Origin: an uncultured Oscillospiraceae bacterium
GTDB taxonomy: Bacteria > Bacillota > Clostridia > Oscillospirales > Oscillospiraceae
Direction: 5' to 3'
Assembly (NCBI GenBank): GCA_934593275.1
Contig: CAKTQE010000014.1
Coordinates: 1-46,168, forward strand
DNA length: 46,168 bases
Shown here: in pieces, positions 1-7,535 of the stretch
Position numbering within the stretch: the first letter of the stretch is position 1
Layout of the letters: every line of letters starts with the position of its first letter
The notes under the pieces: generated by a model
Told to the model about the DNA's origin: nothing
Seen by the model: the letters and a program-made list of their open reading frames with translations, nothing else
The model's database searches: none
Position numbers and translations under genes: made by a program

Positions 1-208
1 ACTTCCTTTTTTTGATTGTATTTATATTATAGCACATGAATTTAAAAAAGTAAAGTTTTTATGTTAACACTCTACTAGTTTCCTATTTGACACTTTAGTT
101 AGAATGAAATAGTGTTTTGCAAGCGTCACGTAGTTTGCAGTATTCATTTTTTGTATTCGGTCATTGCTATACATCTATCCTTGAAAAAATGTTGCCAAAA
201 TCCTTGTG

Positions 209-237
209 TTCTTGTGGCCACTATGCTATGATATAAT
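209..237 (+). promoter_or_regulatory. Putative promoter of the GIY-YIG gene
   Basis: An extended -10 element is visible: TG at 229-230, one base, then TATAAT at 232-237. The -35 match is weak (TTCTTG at 209-214, 17-base spacer). The rest of positions 1-288 is AT-rich and I see no other gene or clear repeat in it. Confidence 0.5.
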
Positions 238-288
238 TAGGTTGATAAAGATGGTAACATTTTTCTTTCTTTTCAAAAATATATAGAA

Positions 289-1641
289 TTGGGTGTGATT
301 CCAGTGCCTACTTGTAAAAAATGCGGGAAATCTGGGCTGTTTTTACGGCTTTCTGAGGGAATGTGCTTTGAATGCAATCAAAACGCCTTTCATGAATTGC
401 AAATCAAAATGCAGGATACCGAAACGACTTACAGAGATATTGAGGAGCGAGCGAAGAAATCTGCTGTTGAAAAGGCAACTGCTGATATTCTTCAAGAGGT
501 TGCTATTGCAAAGAAAGATCTATCTTCATATCAACAAAAAATATTAGAGTTGAAGCAGGAACTTGAAAAAGTTCAATCCGAGCTTGTGGAGACTAGAGAA
601 GAAGTTATGCTTCAATCATTTGGATTATACAGACCGCATTTCCAGTTTATGAACGCCGATGAATACAAGAGTCGCCTTTTGGAGAATCGTGCTATTCAAA
701 AGGAAATGATAAAACAGAAAACAGCGGTAACAGGTGTAACAAGATGGGAAGTAAACGGCAGCGAGGCGAAAGGCAGAAAAATGGTTGCTGATACGCAAAA
801 GCTGCTTCTCCGTGCATTCAATTCAGAATGCGATGACGCTGTGGAACACGTAAAATACAACAATATTGATGCAAGTGAGAAGAAAATAACCAGTTCAAAA
901 GATGCGATTTCAAAGTTGGGTAGCATGATGGGCATAAGTATCACGCCGGGATACTATAGACTAAAAATTGATGAATTGCATCTGGCTTTTGAATATCAGC
1001 AAAAAAAGCAGCAGGAAAAAGAAGCGCAAAAAGAAGCAAGGGCACAGATGCGCGAGGAAGCGAAGCTTGCCAAGGAACTAGAAGCTCAGAGAGCAAAATT
1101 AGAGAAAGAACAGACGCACTATCAAAATGCTCTTGCGAATATCAACGCGCAATTAGCCAACGCGCAAGACAGTGAACGGGCAGCCATTGAAGAAAAGAAA
1201 AAGCAAATTGAGGAACAGCTTTCATCAATCGGAAAGGCTTTTGCAGATGTGGATTACCGTGCGGCAAACCAAAAGGCTGGTTACGTTTATGTGATATCAA
1301 ATATCGGAGCATTCGGTGAGAACGTGTATAAAATTGGAATGACCAGGCGGTTAGACCCGATGGATCGCGTTGATGAACTTGGTGACGCTTCTGTTCCGTT
1401 TGACTTTGACGTTCATGCTATGATTTTTTCAGAAGATGCGCCAAAACTTGAAGCGGCATTGCACAACGCATTTGCTACAAGGAAACTTAATTTTGTAAAC
1501 CAACGGCGAGAATTTTTTAATGTAAGTCTTGCTGAGATTAAGGAAGTAGTAAAAAAGAACTTTGACAAAACTGTAGAATTTGTTGAATTTGCTCCGGCTG
1601 AACAATACAGAGAATCCTTGCTTTTAAGAGGAAAACAATAA
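289..1641 (+). CDS. Zinc-ribbon, coiled-coil protein with C-terminal GIY-YIG (T5orf172-type) domain
   Basis: A 450-residue protein. The N-terminus has two CxxC pairs (C9/C12 and C26/C29) typical of a small zinc ribbon. Residues about 45-105 and 235-320 are highly charged and heptad-like, so they are probably coiled coils; the stretch between resembles DUF4041. The C-terminal part (about 325-410) begins with GYVYVIS and contains YKIGMT, matching the GIY-YIG nuclease fold of the T5orf172/MUG113 type, which often accompanies DUF4041 in phage- or island-borne proteins. The start is uncertain: TTG at 289, GTG at 295 and GTG at 304 are all possible and no strong ribosome binding site decides it. 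The gene is more AT-rich than the housekeeping genes to the right, which suggests acquisition. Substrate and role are unknown. Confidence 0.75.
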   Translation: MGVIPVPTCKKCGKSGLFLRLSEGMCFECNQNAFHELQIKMQDTETTYRDIEERAKKSAVEKATADILQEVAIAKKDLSSYQQKILELKQELEKVQSELVETREEVMLQSFGLYRPHFQFMNADEYKSRLLENRAIQKEMIKQKTAVTGVTRWEVNGSEAKGRKMVADTQKLLLRAFNSECDDAVEHVKYNNIDASEKKITSSKDAISKLGSMMGISITPGYYRLKIDELHLAFEYQQKKQQEKEAQKEARAQMREEAKLAKELEAQRAKLEKEQTHYQNALANINAQLANAQDSERAAIEEKKKQIEEQLSSIGKAFADVDYRAANQKAGYVYVISNIGAFGENVYKIGMTRRLDPMDRVDELGDASVPFDFDVHAMIFSEDAPKLEAALHNAFATRKLNFVNQRREFFNVSLAEIKEVVKKNFDKTVEFVEFAPAEQYRESLLLRGKQ

Positions 1642-1994
1642 CGTATACACAGACGTATGTCCTATAGCTATGTTGTGCTATTACATTTATCTGTTATAAC
1701 GGACTTGTTAGAAGCTAAATCAATCGCCCGGCCCATTTGTGTCACCAAGGGGCCGGGCCACTGCTGGAAGCCATGCACCTTTGATTTATTGAGAGTCAAA
1801 ATAGCTTTTGATAGATAAATAGCAAACTCGTTGGCTTGAGAGGGAATGTGCAAATCGGACATTTGACATACCACAAAAGAATATATAAGGGCATAATGGA
1901 TGACAACACGCAAAATTACAAGAAGAGCAAGCAACGTTCAGTAGGACAGTATTTTGCATAAAACAAAATTTTTCGCTGCTTTGTGAAAAAACTA
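1642..1994. other. AT-rich intergenic region with one GC-rich palindrome
   Basis: No convincing gene. The only clear structure is a perfect 9-bp inverted repeat (GCCCGGCCC at 1726-1734 and its complement at 1750-1758) around a 15-base loop. It lacks a T-run on either strand, so it is not a standard terminator. A minus-strand open frame across 1668-1934 has no recognisable motif and no ribosome binding site that I can support. Confidence 0.4.
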
Positions 1995-2023
1995 TTGACA
2001 AATGCTTCCTGGCATGATATTAT
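1995..2023 (+). promoter_or_regulatory. Promoter of the tRNA-Leu cluster
   Basis: A consensus TTGACA (1995-2000), a 17-base spacer and TATTAT (2018-2023) lie 41 bases before the first tRNA. This near-perfect sigma-A promoter probably drives all three tRNA copies. Confidence 0.85.
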
Positions 2024-2064
2024 GTCCAAGCGTTGAGCGAAGGCTTGCGTTTGAGTGAAGAAAT

Positions 2065-2152
2065 GGGCGAGTGGTGGAATTGGTAGACTCGCTAGATTCA
2101 GGTTCTAGTGTTCATTGCGGACGTGCGGGTTCAAGTCCCGCCTCGCCCACCA
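2065..2152 (+). tRNA. tRNA-Leu (anticodon CAG), copy 1
   Basis: An 88-nt class II tRNA with encoded CCA. The acceptor stem pairs GGGCGAG with CTCGCCC. The anticodon arm is CTAGA-TTCAGGT-TCTAG, giving anticodon CAG (reads CUG, Leu). The long variable arm expected of tRNA-Leu is present, and the T arm is GCGGG/CCCGC around TTCAAGT. It is identical in the body to copy 2. Confidence 0.97.
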
Positions 2153-2181
2153 ATTTCTTTCCTCAATGAAAAAGCTGATAC

Positions 2182-2269
2182 GGGCGAGTGGTGGAATTGG
2201 TAGACTCGCTAGATTCAGGTTCTAGTGTTCATTGCGGACGTGCGGGTTCAAGTCCCGCCTCGCCCACCA
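2182..2269 (+). tRNA. tRNA-Leu (anticodon CAG), copy 2
   Basis: Same 88-nt sequence as copy 1, 29 bases downstream of it, with encoded CCA and anticodon CAG. The spacer holds no promoter, so it is probably processed from one tandem transcript. Confidence 0.97.
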
Positions 2270-2294
2270 GCTTTTTCTTTTCTTTCATACATAT

Positions 2295-2382
2295 GGGCGA
2301 GTGGTGGAATTGGTAGACTCGCTAGATTCAGGTTCTAGTGTCCATTACGGACGTGCGGGTTCAAGTCCCGCCTCGCCCACCA
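2295..2382 (+). tRNA. tRNA-Leu (anticodon CAG), copy 3 (variant variable arm)
   Basis: Third tandem copy, 25 bases after copy 2. It differs from the other two only in the variable arm: C for T at 2342 and A for G at 2347. The first change turns a G-U wobble in the variable-arm stem into a G-C pair, so folding is retained. Anticodon CAG, CCA encoded. Confidence 0.96.
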
Positions 2383-2523
2383 TTATAGTACATCAGTTTA
2401 GATACAAAGCGTGTCTTAGCTGGTGTGTTTTTTATGTTTAGGTGGTTTTTACAATGATTTCCTGAGTGCCGGGTCCGTTACCGAAGCCAGGAATTATTTG
2501 TTGGAAAAATAGTGAAAAAGGAC

Positions 2524-2552
2524 TTGCATTTTCTGAATGCCTGTGCTAAAAT
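2524..2552 (+). promoter_or_regulatory. Promoter of rplS
   Basis: TTGCAT (2524-2529), 17-base spacer, TAAAAT (2547-2552), about 80 bases upstream of the rplS start codon. It leaves room for a structured leader. Confidence 0.8.
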
Positions 2553-2569
2553 AAGTCGGTCTGAAATCA

Positions 2570-2610
2570 AGGTGTGTCCTCTGCCACAAAAGCTGTGGGT
2601 ATGAACGCCT
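2570..2610 (+). promoter_or_regulatory. Candidate ribosomal protein L19 leader structure
   Basis: Between the promoter and the ribosome binding site a closing helix can form between AGGTGT (2570-2575) and ACGCCT (2605-2610). It encloses a hairpin of CCACA (2584-2588) with TGTGG (2594-2598). A small stem-in-stem leader just before rplS is what is known for autogenous L19 leaders in Firmicutes. I assign it by position and pairing only; a covariance search would be needed for family membership. Confidence 0.5.
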
Positions 2611-2633
2611 AATATTTAAGGAGGACAATTGTT

Positions 2634-2975
2634 ATGGATTTGGTAAAAGCATTGAACAGCCAGTACATGAAAGAAGAGCTGCCCGAAGTTCGGGTGGGCG
2701 ACACCGTTCGTGTACACGTTCGCATCAAGGAAGGCGCTCGTGAGCGTATCCAGGTTTTCGAAGGCACCATCATTGCCCGGAAGCATGGCGGCATCGGTGA
2801 GACCATCACTGTTCGCCGTGTGTCCTACGGCGTAGGCTGCGAGAAGGTCTTCCCCCTGCATTCTCCCAACGTTGCCATGATCGAGACCGTCCGTAAGGGC
2901 CAGGTTCGCCGTGCGAAGCTGTACTACCTGCGTGACCGCTTCGGCAAGGCTGCCAAGGTCAAGGAGAAGGTATAA
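2634..2975 (+). CDS. rplS: 50S ribosomal protein L19
   Basis: A 113-residue protein matching the usual L19 length. It contains the characteristic stretch [16 protein letters not shown] near residue 22, the [16 protein letters not shown] segment, and the C-terminal [20 protein letters not shown] motif. L19 sits at the 30S-50S interface of the ribosome. The start ATG is preceded by AAGGAGG (2618-2624). It has its own promoter and a strong terminator directly downstream, so it is probably transcribed alone. The order rplS-lepB-rbgA-rnhB downstream is a common Firmicute arrangement. Confidence 0.98.
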   Translation: MDLVKALNSQYMKEELPEVRVGDTVRVHVRIKEGARERIQVFEGTIIARKHGGIGETITVRRVSYGVGCEKVFPLHSPNVAMIETVRKGQVRRAKLYYLRDRFGKAAKVKEKV

Positions 2976-2988
2976 TTTGCTTTTCATA

Positions 2989-3016
2989 AAAAGAGAGGGC
3001 TTGGCCCTCTTTTTTT
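2989..3016 (+). terminator. Intrinsic terminator of rplS
   Basis: AGAGGGC (2994-3000), loop TTG, GCCCTCT (3004-3010), then a T-run to 3016. The preceding A-run would extend the stem. Confidence 0.9.
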
Positions 3017-3076
3017 ATACGCTGGATGAACTTTTTTGAAATTCTATTTTTATTTCTGGAAATGCCTGGAAAGCTG

Positions 3077-3085
3077 TGGTACAAT
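3077..3085 (+). promoter_or_regulatory. Extended -10 promoter of the lepB operon
   Basis: TG at 3077-3078, one base, TACAAT at 3080-3085, lying 48 bases before the proposed lepB start. No good -35 is visible, as is common for extended -10 promoters. Confidence 0.6.
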
Positions 3086-3132
3086 AGAAAAATCGTATAC
3101 CGGTATTGCCAAAACGCTGGGAGGAAATACAG

Positions 3133-3741
3133 TTGGCCAGAATGAAGAAACAAGGACATAAAGAGGAAGAAAAGAAACTGACCCCGGGCCAAAGTGTTGT
3201 CATGTACCTCCATGACCTGCTGTGGATGCTGGCGGTGATCCTGATCGTTTTTCTGGTGTTTTTCAGAATCATTGTGGTTTCCGGACCCTCCATGCGGCAG
3301 ACCCTGCTGGATGGAGACTACTTGCTGCTGGTCAGCAACCTTTTTTACAAGGAACCCCAGGCAGGGGATGTGGTGGTTGTCAGCAAGCAGAGCTATGATG
3401 ACGGTAAGCCCATCGTCAAGCGGGTCATCGCCACCCAAGGGCAGATCGTGGATATGGACTTTGAAAACGGCATTGTCTATGTAGATGGGCTTCCTCTGGA
3501 AGAGGACTATGTTAATACCCCCACCAATTTGGACGAGGGAACGGTGTTCCCCCAAATCGTGGAAGAGGGCTGCGTGTTCGTCATGGGGGACAACCGCAAC
3601 AATTCCAAGGACAGCCGGAGTCCGGAAATCGGTCAGGTAGATACCCGGGAAGTTTTGGGAAAAGTGGCCCTGCTGCTGTTCCCGGGAACAGATGGGGGAA
3701 ATCAGGAAAGAAATATGCAGAGAATTGGAACGGTGGGATAA
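3133..3741 (+). CDS. lepB: Signal peptidase I
   Basis: A type I signal peptidase (S26A) that cleaves signal peptides from exported proteins at the outer membrane face. With the TTG start at 3133 it has 202 residues. One N-terminal membrane segment spans about residues 22-44. The catalytic serine lies in GPSMRQTL (Ser53) and the general-base lysine in PIVKRVIA (Lys96). The late box E motif VMGDNRNNSKDSR is intact. I chose TTG 3133 because GGGAGG (3119-3124) sits 8 bases upstream; a TTG at 3106 is in frame but has no such site. The gene is followed almost directly by rbgA, which suggests one operon. Confidence 0.95.
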   Translation: MARMKKQGHKEEEKKLTPGQSVVMYLHDLLWMLAVILIVFLVFFRIIVVSGPSMRQTLLDGDYLLLVSNLFYKEPQAGDVVVVSKQSYDDGKPIVKRVIATQGQIVDMDFENGIVYVDGLPLEEDYVNTPTNLDEGTVFPQIVEEGCVFVMGDNRNNSKDSRSPEIGQVDTREVLGKVALLLFPGTDGGNQERNMQRIGTVG

Positions 3742-3742
3742 T

Positions 3743-4612
3743 ATGGAGAATATGAACATTCAGTGGTACCCGGGACACATGACCAAAACCCGGCGGCAGA
3801 TCGAGGCGGATCTAAAGCAGGTGGATGCGGTTTGCGAAATCGTCGATGCCCGGATCCCTGTGTCCAGCCGGAATCCGGATATTGATGCCATTTGCGGCAA
3901 CAAGCCCAGAATGATCGTCCTGAACCGTATGGACCTGGCAGACCCGGCGGCCACCAGTCGTTGGAAAACTTATTTTGAAAAAAAGGGTATGGCCGTTATT
4001 GCAACGGACTGCAAAACAAAGCGGGGGATTTCCGGTTTTACCCCTGCGGCCCGGACGGCCTGTGCGGAAAAGCTGGCAAGAGATGCGGCAAAGGGGATGA
4101 ATCGCCCTCTGCGGGTCATGGTCGTGGGCATCCCCAACGTGGGAAAATCCACTTTGATCAACCAGATTTCCGGCAGAAAGGGTGCCAAAGCAGAAAACCG
4201 TCCCGGTGTTACCAGAGGAAAACAATGGGTCACGGTGGATGCCGGTTTGCAGCTGCTGGACACCCCGGGCATCCTCTGGCCCAAGTTTGAGGACCCGGAG
4301 GTCGGCATGATGCTTGCTTTTACCGGCGCGGTAAAGGAGGGCGTTATTGATGTGGAGGAGCTGTCTTGCAGATTGCTGGAGTTGCTGCTGGCCTATTATC
4401 CTCAAACACTGAAAGAACGCTATAAGGTAGAAGCCCCCCAGGGTACCCCTGGATATGAGCTTTTGGAAATGGCGGGCAAAAACCGGGGGTATCTGCTCTC
4501 CCGGGGAGAAATTCACACGGAACGGATGGCAAAGGTGCTGCTGGACGAATTCCGCAGCGGAAAACTGGGAAAATTTACCCTGGAGCAGCCAAAGGAGGAA
4601 GACCATGTCTGA
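3743..4612 (+). CDS. rbgA: Ribosome biogenesis GTPase RbgA (YlqF)
   Basis: A 289-residue circularly permuted GTPase that assists late 50S subunit assembly. The G4 motif NRMD (about residue 61) precedes the P-loop GIPNVGKST (about 129) and the G3 motif DTPG (about 175), the permuted order of the YlqF/YawG family. The N-terminal NIQWYPGHMTK is the family signature. The reading frame is open upstream, but the ATG at 3743, one base after the lepB stop, matches the family start. Its 3' end overlaps the rnhB start by 8 bases, so the two are translationally linked. Confidence 0.96.
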   Translation: MENMNIQWYPGHMTKTRRQIEADLKQVDAVCEIVDARIPVSSRNPDIDAICGNKPRMIVLNRMDLADPAATSRWKTYFEKKGMAVIATDCKTKRGISGFTPAARTACAEKLARDAAKGMNRPLRVMVVGIPNVGKSTLINQISGRKGAKAENRPGVTRGKQWVTVDAGLQLLDTPGILWPKFEDPEVGMMLAFTGAVKEGVIDVEELSCRLLELLLAYYPQTLKERYKVEAPQGTPGYELLEMAGKNRGYLLSRGEIHTERMAKVLLDEFRSGKLGKFTLEQPKEEDHV

Positions 4613-5219
4613 AATCGATCTTTGGGCCATTGAAGAGGAATACCCGGACATCCAGCTGATTTGCGGGGTGGACGAAGCGGGTAGAGGGCCTTTGGCAGGG
4701 CCTGTATGCGCCGCGGCGGTGATTTTGCCAAAGCACTTGGAGATTCCTGGTCTCAATGACAGCAAGAAACTGTCGGACAAACGCCGCCGGGAACTGTTTC
4801 CACTGATCCAGGCGGAGGCACTGGCCTATGGCATCGCCTTTGCCAGCCAGGAAGAAATCGATGAGCTGAACATTTTGCAGGCCACCTTTTTAGCCATGGG
4901 CAGAGCCTTGGAGCAATTGGAGCCAAAGGCGCAGTTTGCCCTGATTGACGGAAACCGGCAGACGGACTTTGGCATTCCCTGCAGAACTGTAGTCCAGGGG
5001 GACAGCCTCAGTGCCAACATTGCGGCGGCCTCCGTCCTGGCAAAGGTCACCCGGGACGACTACATGATCAAAATGGCAGAAACCTATCCGGGCTATGGCT
5101 TTGAAATCCACAAGGGTTATGGCACCAAAGCCCACTATGCCGCGCTGCGGGAGCTGGGACCTTGCCCCATTCACCGGAAAACCTTCCTTAAAAAGTTCTA
5201 TGGCGAATCTGCTGGGTAA
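4605..5219 (+). CDS. rnhB: Ribonuclease HII
   Basis: A 204-residue type 2 RNase H that removes ribonucleotides from DNA and RNA-DNA hybrids. The catalytic motif GVDEAGRGPLAGPV holds Asp23 and Glu24. Further family segments GLNDSKKL, ALIDGN and ASVLAKVTRD are present. The start is set by AAAGGAGG (4591-4598), 6 bases before ATG 4605, although the frame stays open further upstream inside rbgA. It overlaps rbgA by 8 bases and the next gene by 20 bases, so these genes form one operon. Confidence 0.97.
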   Translation: MSEIDLWAIEEEYPDIQLICGVDEAGRGPLAGPVCAAAVILPKHLEIPGLNDSKKLSDKRRRELFPLIQAEALAYGIAFASQEEIDELNILQATFLAMGRALEQLEPKAQFALIDGNRQTDFGIPCRTVVQGDSLSANIAAASVLAKVTRDDYMIKMAETYPGYGFEIHKGYGTKAHYAALRELGPCPIHRKTFLKKFYGESAG

Positions 5220-5559
5220 CTGGGGAGAGGCCCAGGCGGCGGAATATCTGCGGCGAAAGGGCTACAGCATTGTGACCACCAATTTCCGCTGCCGCTTTGG
5301 TGAAATAGATTTGATTGCCCGCAACCGAAAATTCCTGGTGTTTGTGGAAGTGAAACTGCGCAAAAATGCCAATTTCGCCCAGGCCCGGGAGTTTGTAGAT
5401 TACAAAAAGCAGCAGCGTCTGCGTACAACGGCTTCTCTTTACTTATCCCGTTGCCCCACGGCATTACAGCCAAGGTTCGATGTGATCGAGGTTTATGCCC
5501 CCCAGGGGATGGAAACGGCGAAGCCGGTCATCAATCATTTGGAGGATGCGTTTCAATGA
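5200..5559 (+). CDS. YraN/UPF0102 family endonuclease-like protein
   Basis: A 119-residue protein starting MANLLGNWGEAQAAEYLRRKG. The core motif GEIDLIARN followed by VFVEVKLR is the PD-(D/E)xK-like nuclease signature of the YraN/UPF0102 family, which resembles archaeal Holliday junction resolvases. Members usually sit next to rnhB, as here. The biological role is poorly known. The start ATG 5200 lies inside the end of rnhB. Its stop TGA overlaps the ATG of the dipeptidase (ATGA, 5556-5559). Confidence 0.9.
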   Translation: MANLLGNWGEAQAAEYLRRKGYSIVTTNFRCRFGEIDLIARNRKFLVFVEVKLRKNANFAQAREFVDYKKQQRLRTTASLYLSRCPTALQPRFDVIEVYAPQGMETAKPVINHLEDAFQ

Positions 5560-6521
5560 AGTTTCCAGTATTTGACCTGCACTGTGACACGGCCCTGCGG
5601 CTGCTGGGTGACGATGGGAATCAGGCGGGCAGTCTCAAAACCAACCAAGGACATATCGATTTGACCCGGGCCAAGGCTCTGCCGGGATATTGCCAGTGCT
5701 TTGCCTGTTTTACAACGCCTTCCATGTCCGAAAAGGACTGGTACGGCGTGTCTCCCGTGGTCATGTTTGAACGGGAAATCGCAACCATTCAGCGGGAAAT
5801 CGATAAGAATAAAAGAGTGATCAGCCTGGTCTACAGCCCCAAGGAGATTCGGGAGAATCTTGAAAAAGGAAAAATGTCGGCACTTTTGACCATTGAGGGA
5901 CCGGCTGGCTTTGGATTTGACCCGGATTTGCTGGAAAACCTTTACCAAATCGGCTTCCGGATTTCTACCCTTGGTTGGAATGAGCAAAACGTCCTGACTG
6001 GCTCCCATCAGACCGGCGAGGGCTTGACAGATTTGGGAAGAAGCTATGTCCGCAAATGCCAGGAGCTGGGTATTCTGGTGGATGTGAGCCACATCAGTGA
6101 CAAAGGCTTCTGGGACATCATGGACATCACCCAGGCCCCGGTGATTGCCACCCATTCTAACAGCCGCACCCTTTGCGGCCACAGCCGGAATCTGACGGAT
6201 GACATGTTCCGGGCCATCCGGGAAACCGGCGGCGTTGTGGGCATCAATCAGTTTGCAAATTTCCTGGGAGACAACCCCACCCTGGATACCATCTGTGACC
6301 ACATCTTCCATTTTCTGGAAATGGATTCGGAGGGGACGCATGTTGCCTTGGGCGGTGATTTGGACGGCTGTTCCGCCCTGGCAGAGGGCTTTGAGGGCAT
6401 CGAGAGCTACGAGGCTCTGGCAGACCGTCTGCTGGAACGTGGGCTGACGGAAGAAGCGGTTATGAATCTATACTGGAATAATGCGTTGGGAGTGATGGAC
6501 GCTGCGGTACAGAACAACTAG
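5556..6521 (+). CDS. Membrane dipeptidase (peptidase M19, renal dipeptidase family)
   Basis: A 321-residue zinc dipeptidase of the M19 family. The N-terminal FDLHCDTA supplies the metal-binding His and Asp. LLTIEGP carries the bridging Glu, and VDVSHISD and ATHSNSRTLCGHSRN supply the other metal-binding histidines. LGGDLDG near the C-terminus is also typical. Bacterial homologues hydrolyse dipeptides, often D-amino-acid containing ones, and are cytoplasmic when no signal peptide is present, as here. The start ATG 5556 has TTGGAGG upstream and overlaps the YraN stop by 4 bases. Its last codons overlap the proposed start of the next gene. Confidence 0.93.
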   Translation: MKFPVFDLHCDTALRLLGDDGNQAGSLKTNQGHIDLTRAKALPGYCQCFACFTTPSMSEKDWYGVSPVVMFEREIATIQREIDKNKRVISLVYSPKEIRENLEKGKMSALLTIEGPAGFGFDPDLLENLYQIGFRISTLGWNEQNVLTGSHQTGEGLTDLGRSYVRKCQELGILVDVSHISDKGFWDIMDITQAPVIATHSNSRTLCGHSRNLTDDMFRAIRETGGVVGINQFANFLGDNPTLDTICDHIFHFLEMDSEGTHVALGGDLDGCSALAEGFEGIESYEALADRLLERGLTEEAVMNLYWNNALGVMDAAVQNN

Positions 6522-7530
6522 AAACCCCGAGGCCTGCTTTGAGGAACTACAGGCTTTTCGGGAGGACCGAAGCCCGGACGGTGGACTTTATGTACCGGAA
6601 CAGGTCCCTAAATTTTCCAAAGAGGAAATTCTGAAACTGGGGCGGATGACGGAAAACGCCGCCGCCGCAAAGCTGATGGCATTGTACCTGGGTGAACGGA
6701 TTTCTTCTTGGGATCTGGATTTTTCCGTGGGCCGCCGATGGGTACGCCGGAACGAATTGGACAGAAAGAATGTTCTTTTGGAATGCTGGCACAACCCGGC
6801 GGGGGAAATCGCCTACCTGTTTCGTTTTCTTTCGGAGCGGTTGGATCAGCCTCTGGGCTTTTGGGCAAAAACAGTCGTCCGCATGGCGGCTGCCGGAACG
6901 ATGATTGCGGGAATGACGGCGGAAAACCGGATCAGCTGGGAAGAACCGGCGGAGTTTGCCGCAATTTCCGGGGATTTCTCCGGGATTCTTGCCGGAATGT
7001 ATCTGAAAGCCATGGGGTTTCCCATCGGCAAATTGGTTTGCTGCTGCAATGAGAACAACAGCGTTTGGGAGCTGGTCCATCTGGGCCAGCTGCGGACGGA
7101 CGGTATCTGTCAGCAAACGCTGACACCGGCAGCGGATACCCTGCTTCCTCAGGGGCTGGAACATCTGCTGTGCTGTCTTGGCGGTGAACAGGCGGCACTG
7201 GAATATGCCCGGTGTGCTTATATGGGGCTGAGCTTTGCACCGGATGAAAACCTGCTGGCGAAGCTGCAAACCATTTTGTTTGTTGGCGTGGTAAGCCGGG
7301 AACGCCTGGAATTGACGCTTACCGGTGTCCTCAAAAACTACGGCTGTCTGCTCTCGCCCTACGGGGCCATGGCCTATGCGGCGGCCCAGGACTATCGGGC
7401 AAAAAGCGGAGAAAACCGTCTGTGTCTGATGCTGTCAGACCGAAATCCGGCCCTGGACACCCAGAATCTGGGAACCCTTTTGGGCATTGCCCAGAATGCG
7501 GTGCGGGACTATTTAAACAAGGGGAGGTGA
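6502..7530 (+). CDS. Degenerate threonine synthase-like protein lacking the PLP lysine
   Basis: A frame of 342 codons that reads as threonine synthase at both ends. Near the N-terminus are YRTTRNPEACFEEL and SPDGGLYVPEQVPKFS, matching the ThrC start. Later AISGDFSGILAGMYLKAMG and VCCCNENN match the ThrC region SGNFGDxxAG...ATNxND. The catalytic block is altered: the expected HGPTxAFKD reads HNPAGEIAYL, with Ala where the PLP lysine should be, and the phosphate-binding GDTG region of about 130 residues is absent. ThrC is normally about 490 residues. The likely start is CTG 6502 with GGGAG (6488-6492) 9 bases upstream; the first ATG (6646) would cut off conserved N-terminal sequence. It overlaps the dipeptidase end by 20 bases. 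It is unlikely to be a threonine synthase. It may have a new role or be decaying, but the frame is intact. Confidence 0.75.
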   Translation: MRYRTTRNPEACFEELQAFREDRSPDGGLYVPEQVPKFSKEEILKLGRMTENAAAAKLMALYLGERISSWDLDFSVGRRWVRRNELDRKNVLLECWHNPAGEIAYLFRFLSERLDQPLGFWAKTVVRMAAAGTMIAGMTAENRISWEEPAEFAAISGDFSGILAGMYLKAMGFPIGKLVCCCNENNSVWELVHLGQLRTDGICQQTLTPAADTLLPQGLEHLLCCLGGEQAALEYARCAYMGLSFAPDENLLAKLQTILFVGVVSRERLELTLTGVLKNYGCLLSPYGAMAYAAAQDYRAKSGENRLCLMLSDRNPALDTQNLGTLLGIAQNAVRDYLNKGR

Positions 7531-7535
7531 GTGCT

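Noticed and set aside
1726..1758. GC-rich 9-bp palindrome considered as a terminator
   Set aside because: There is no T-run on either side and no convergent gene needing it.
1668..1934. Minus-strand frame of 88 codons in the AT-rich gap
   Set aside because: No motif, no supported ribosome binding site, and it spans a GC-rich palindrome; it may be a remnant but I cannot support a gene.
2232..2441. Open reading frame on the plus strand across the tRNA genes
   Set aside because: It lies within the second and third tRNA-Leu copies and has no separate coding signal.
2053..2470. tRNA-Leu cluster as an integration site
   Set aside because: No duplicated 3' tRNA fragment, attachment repeat or integrase is visible in the window.
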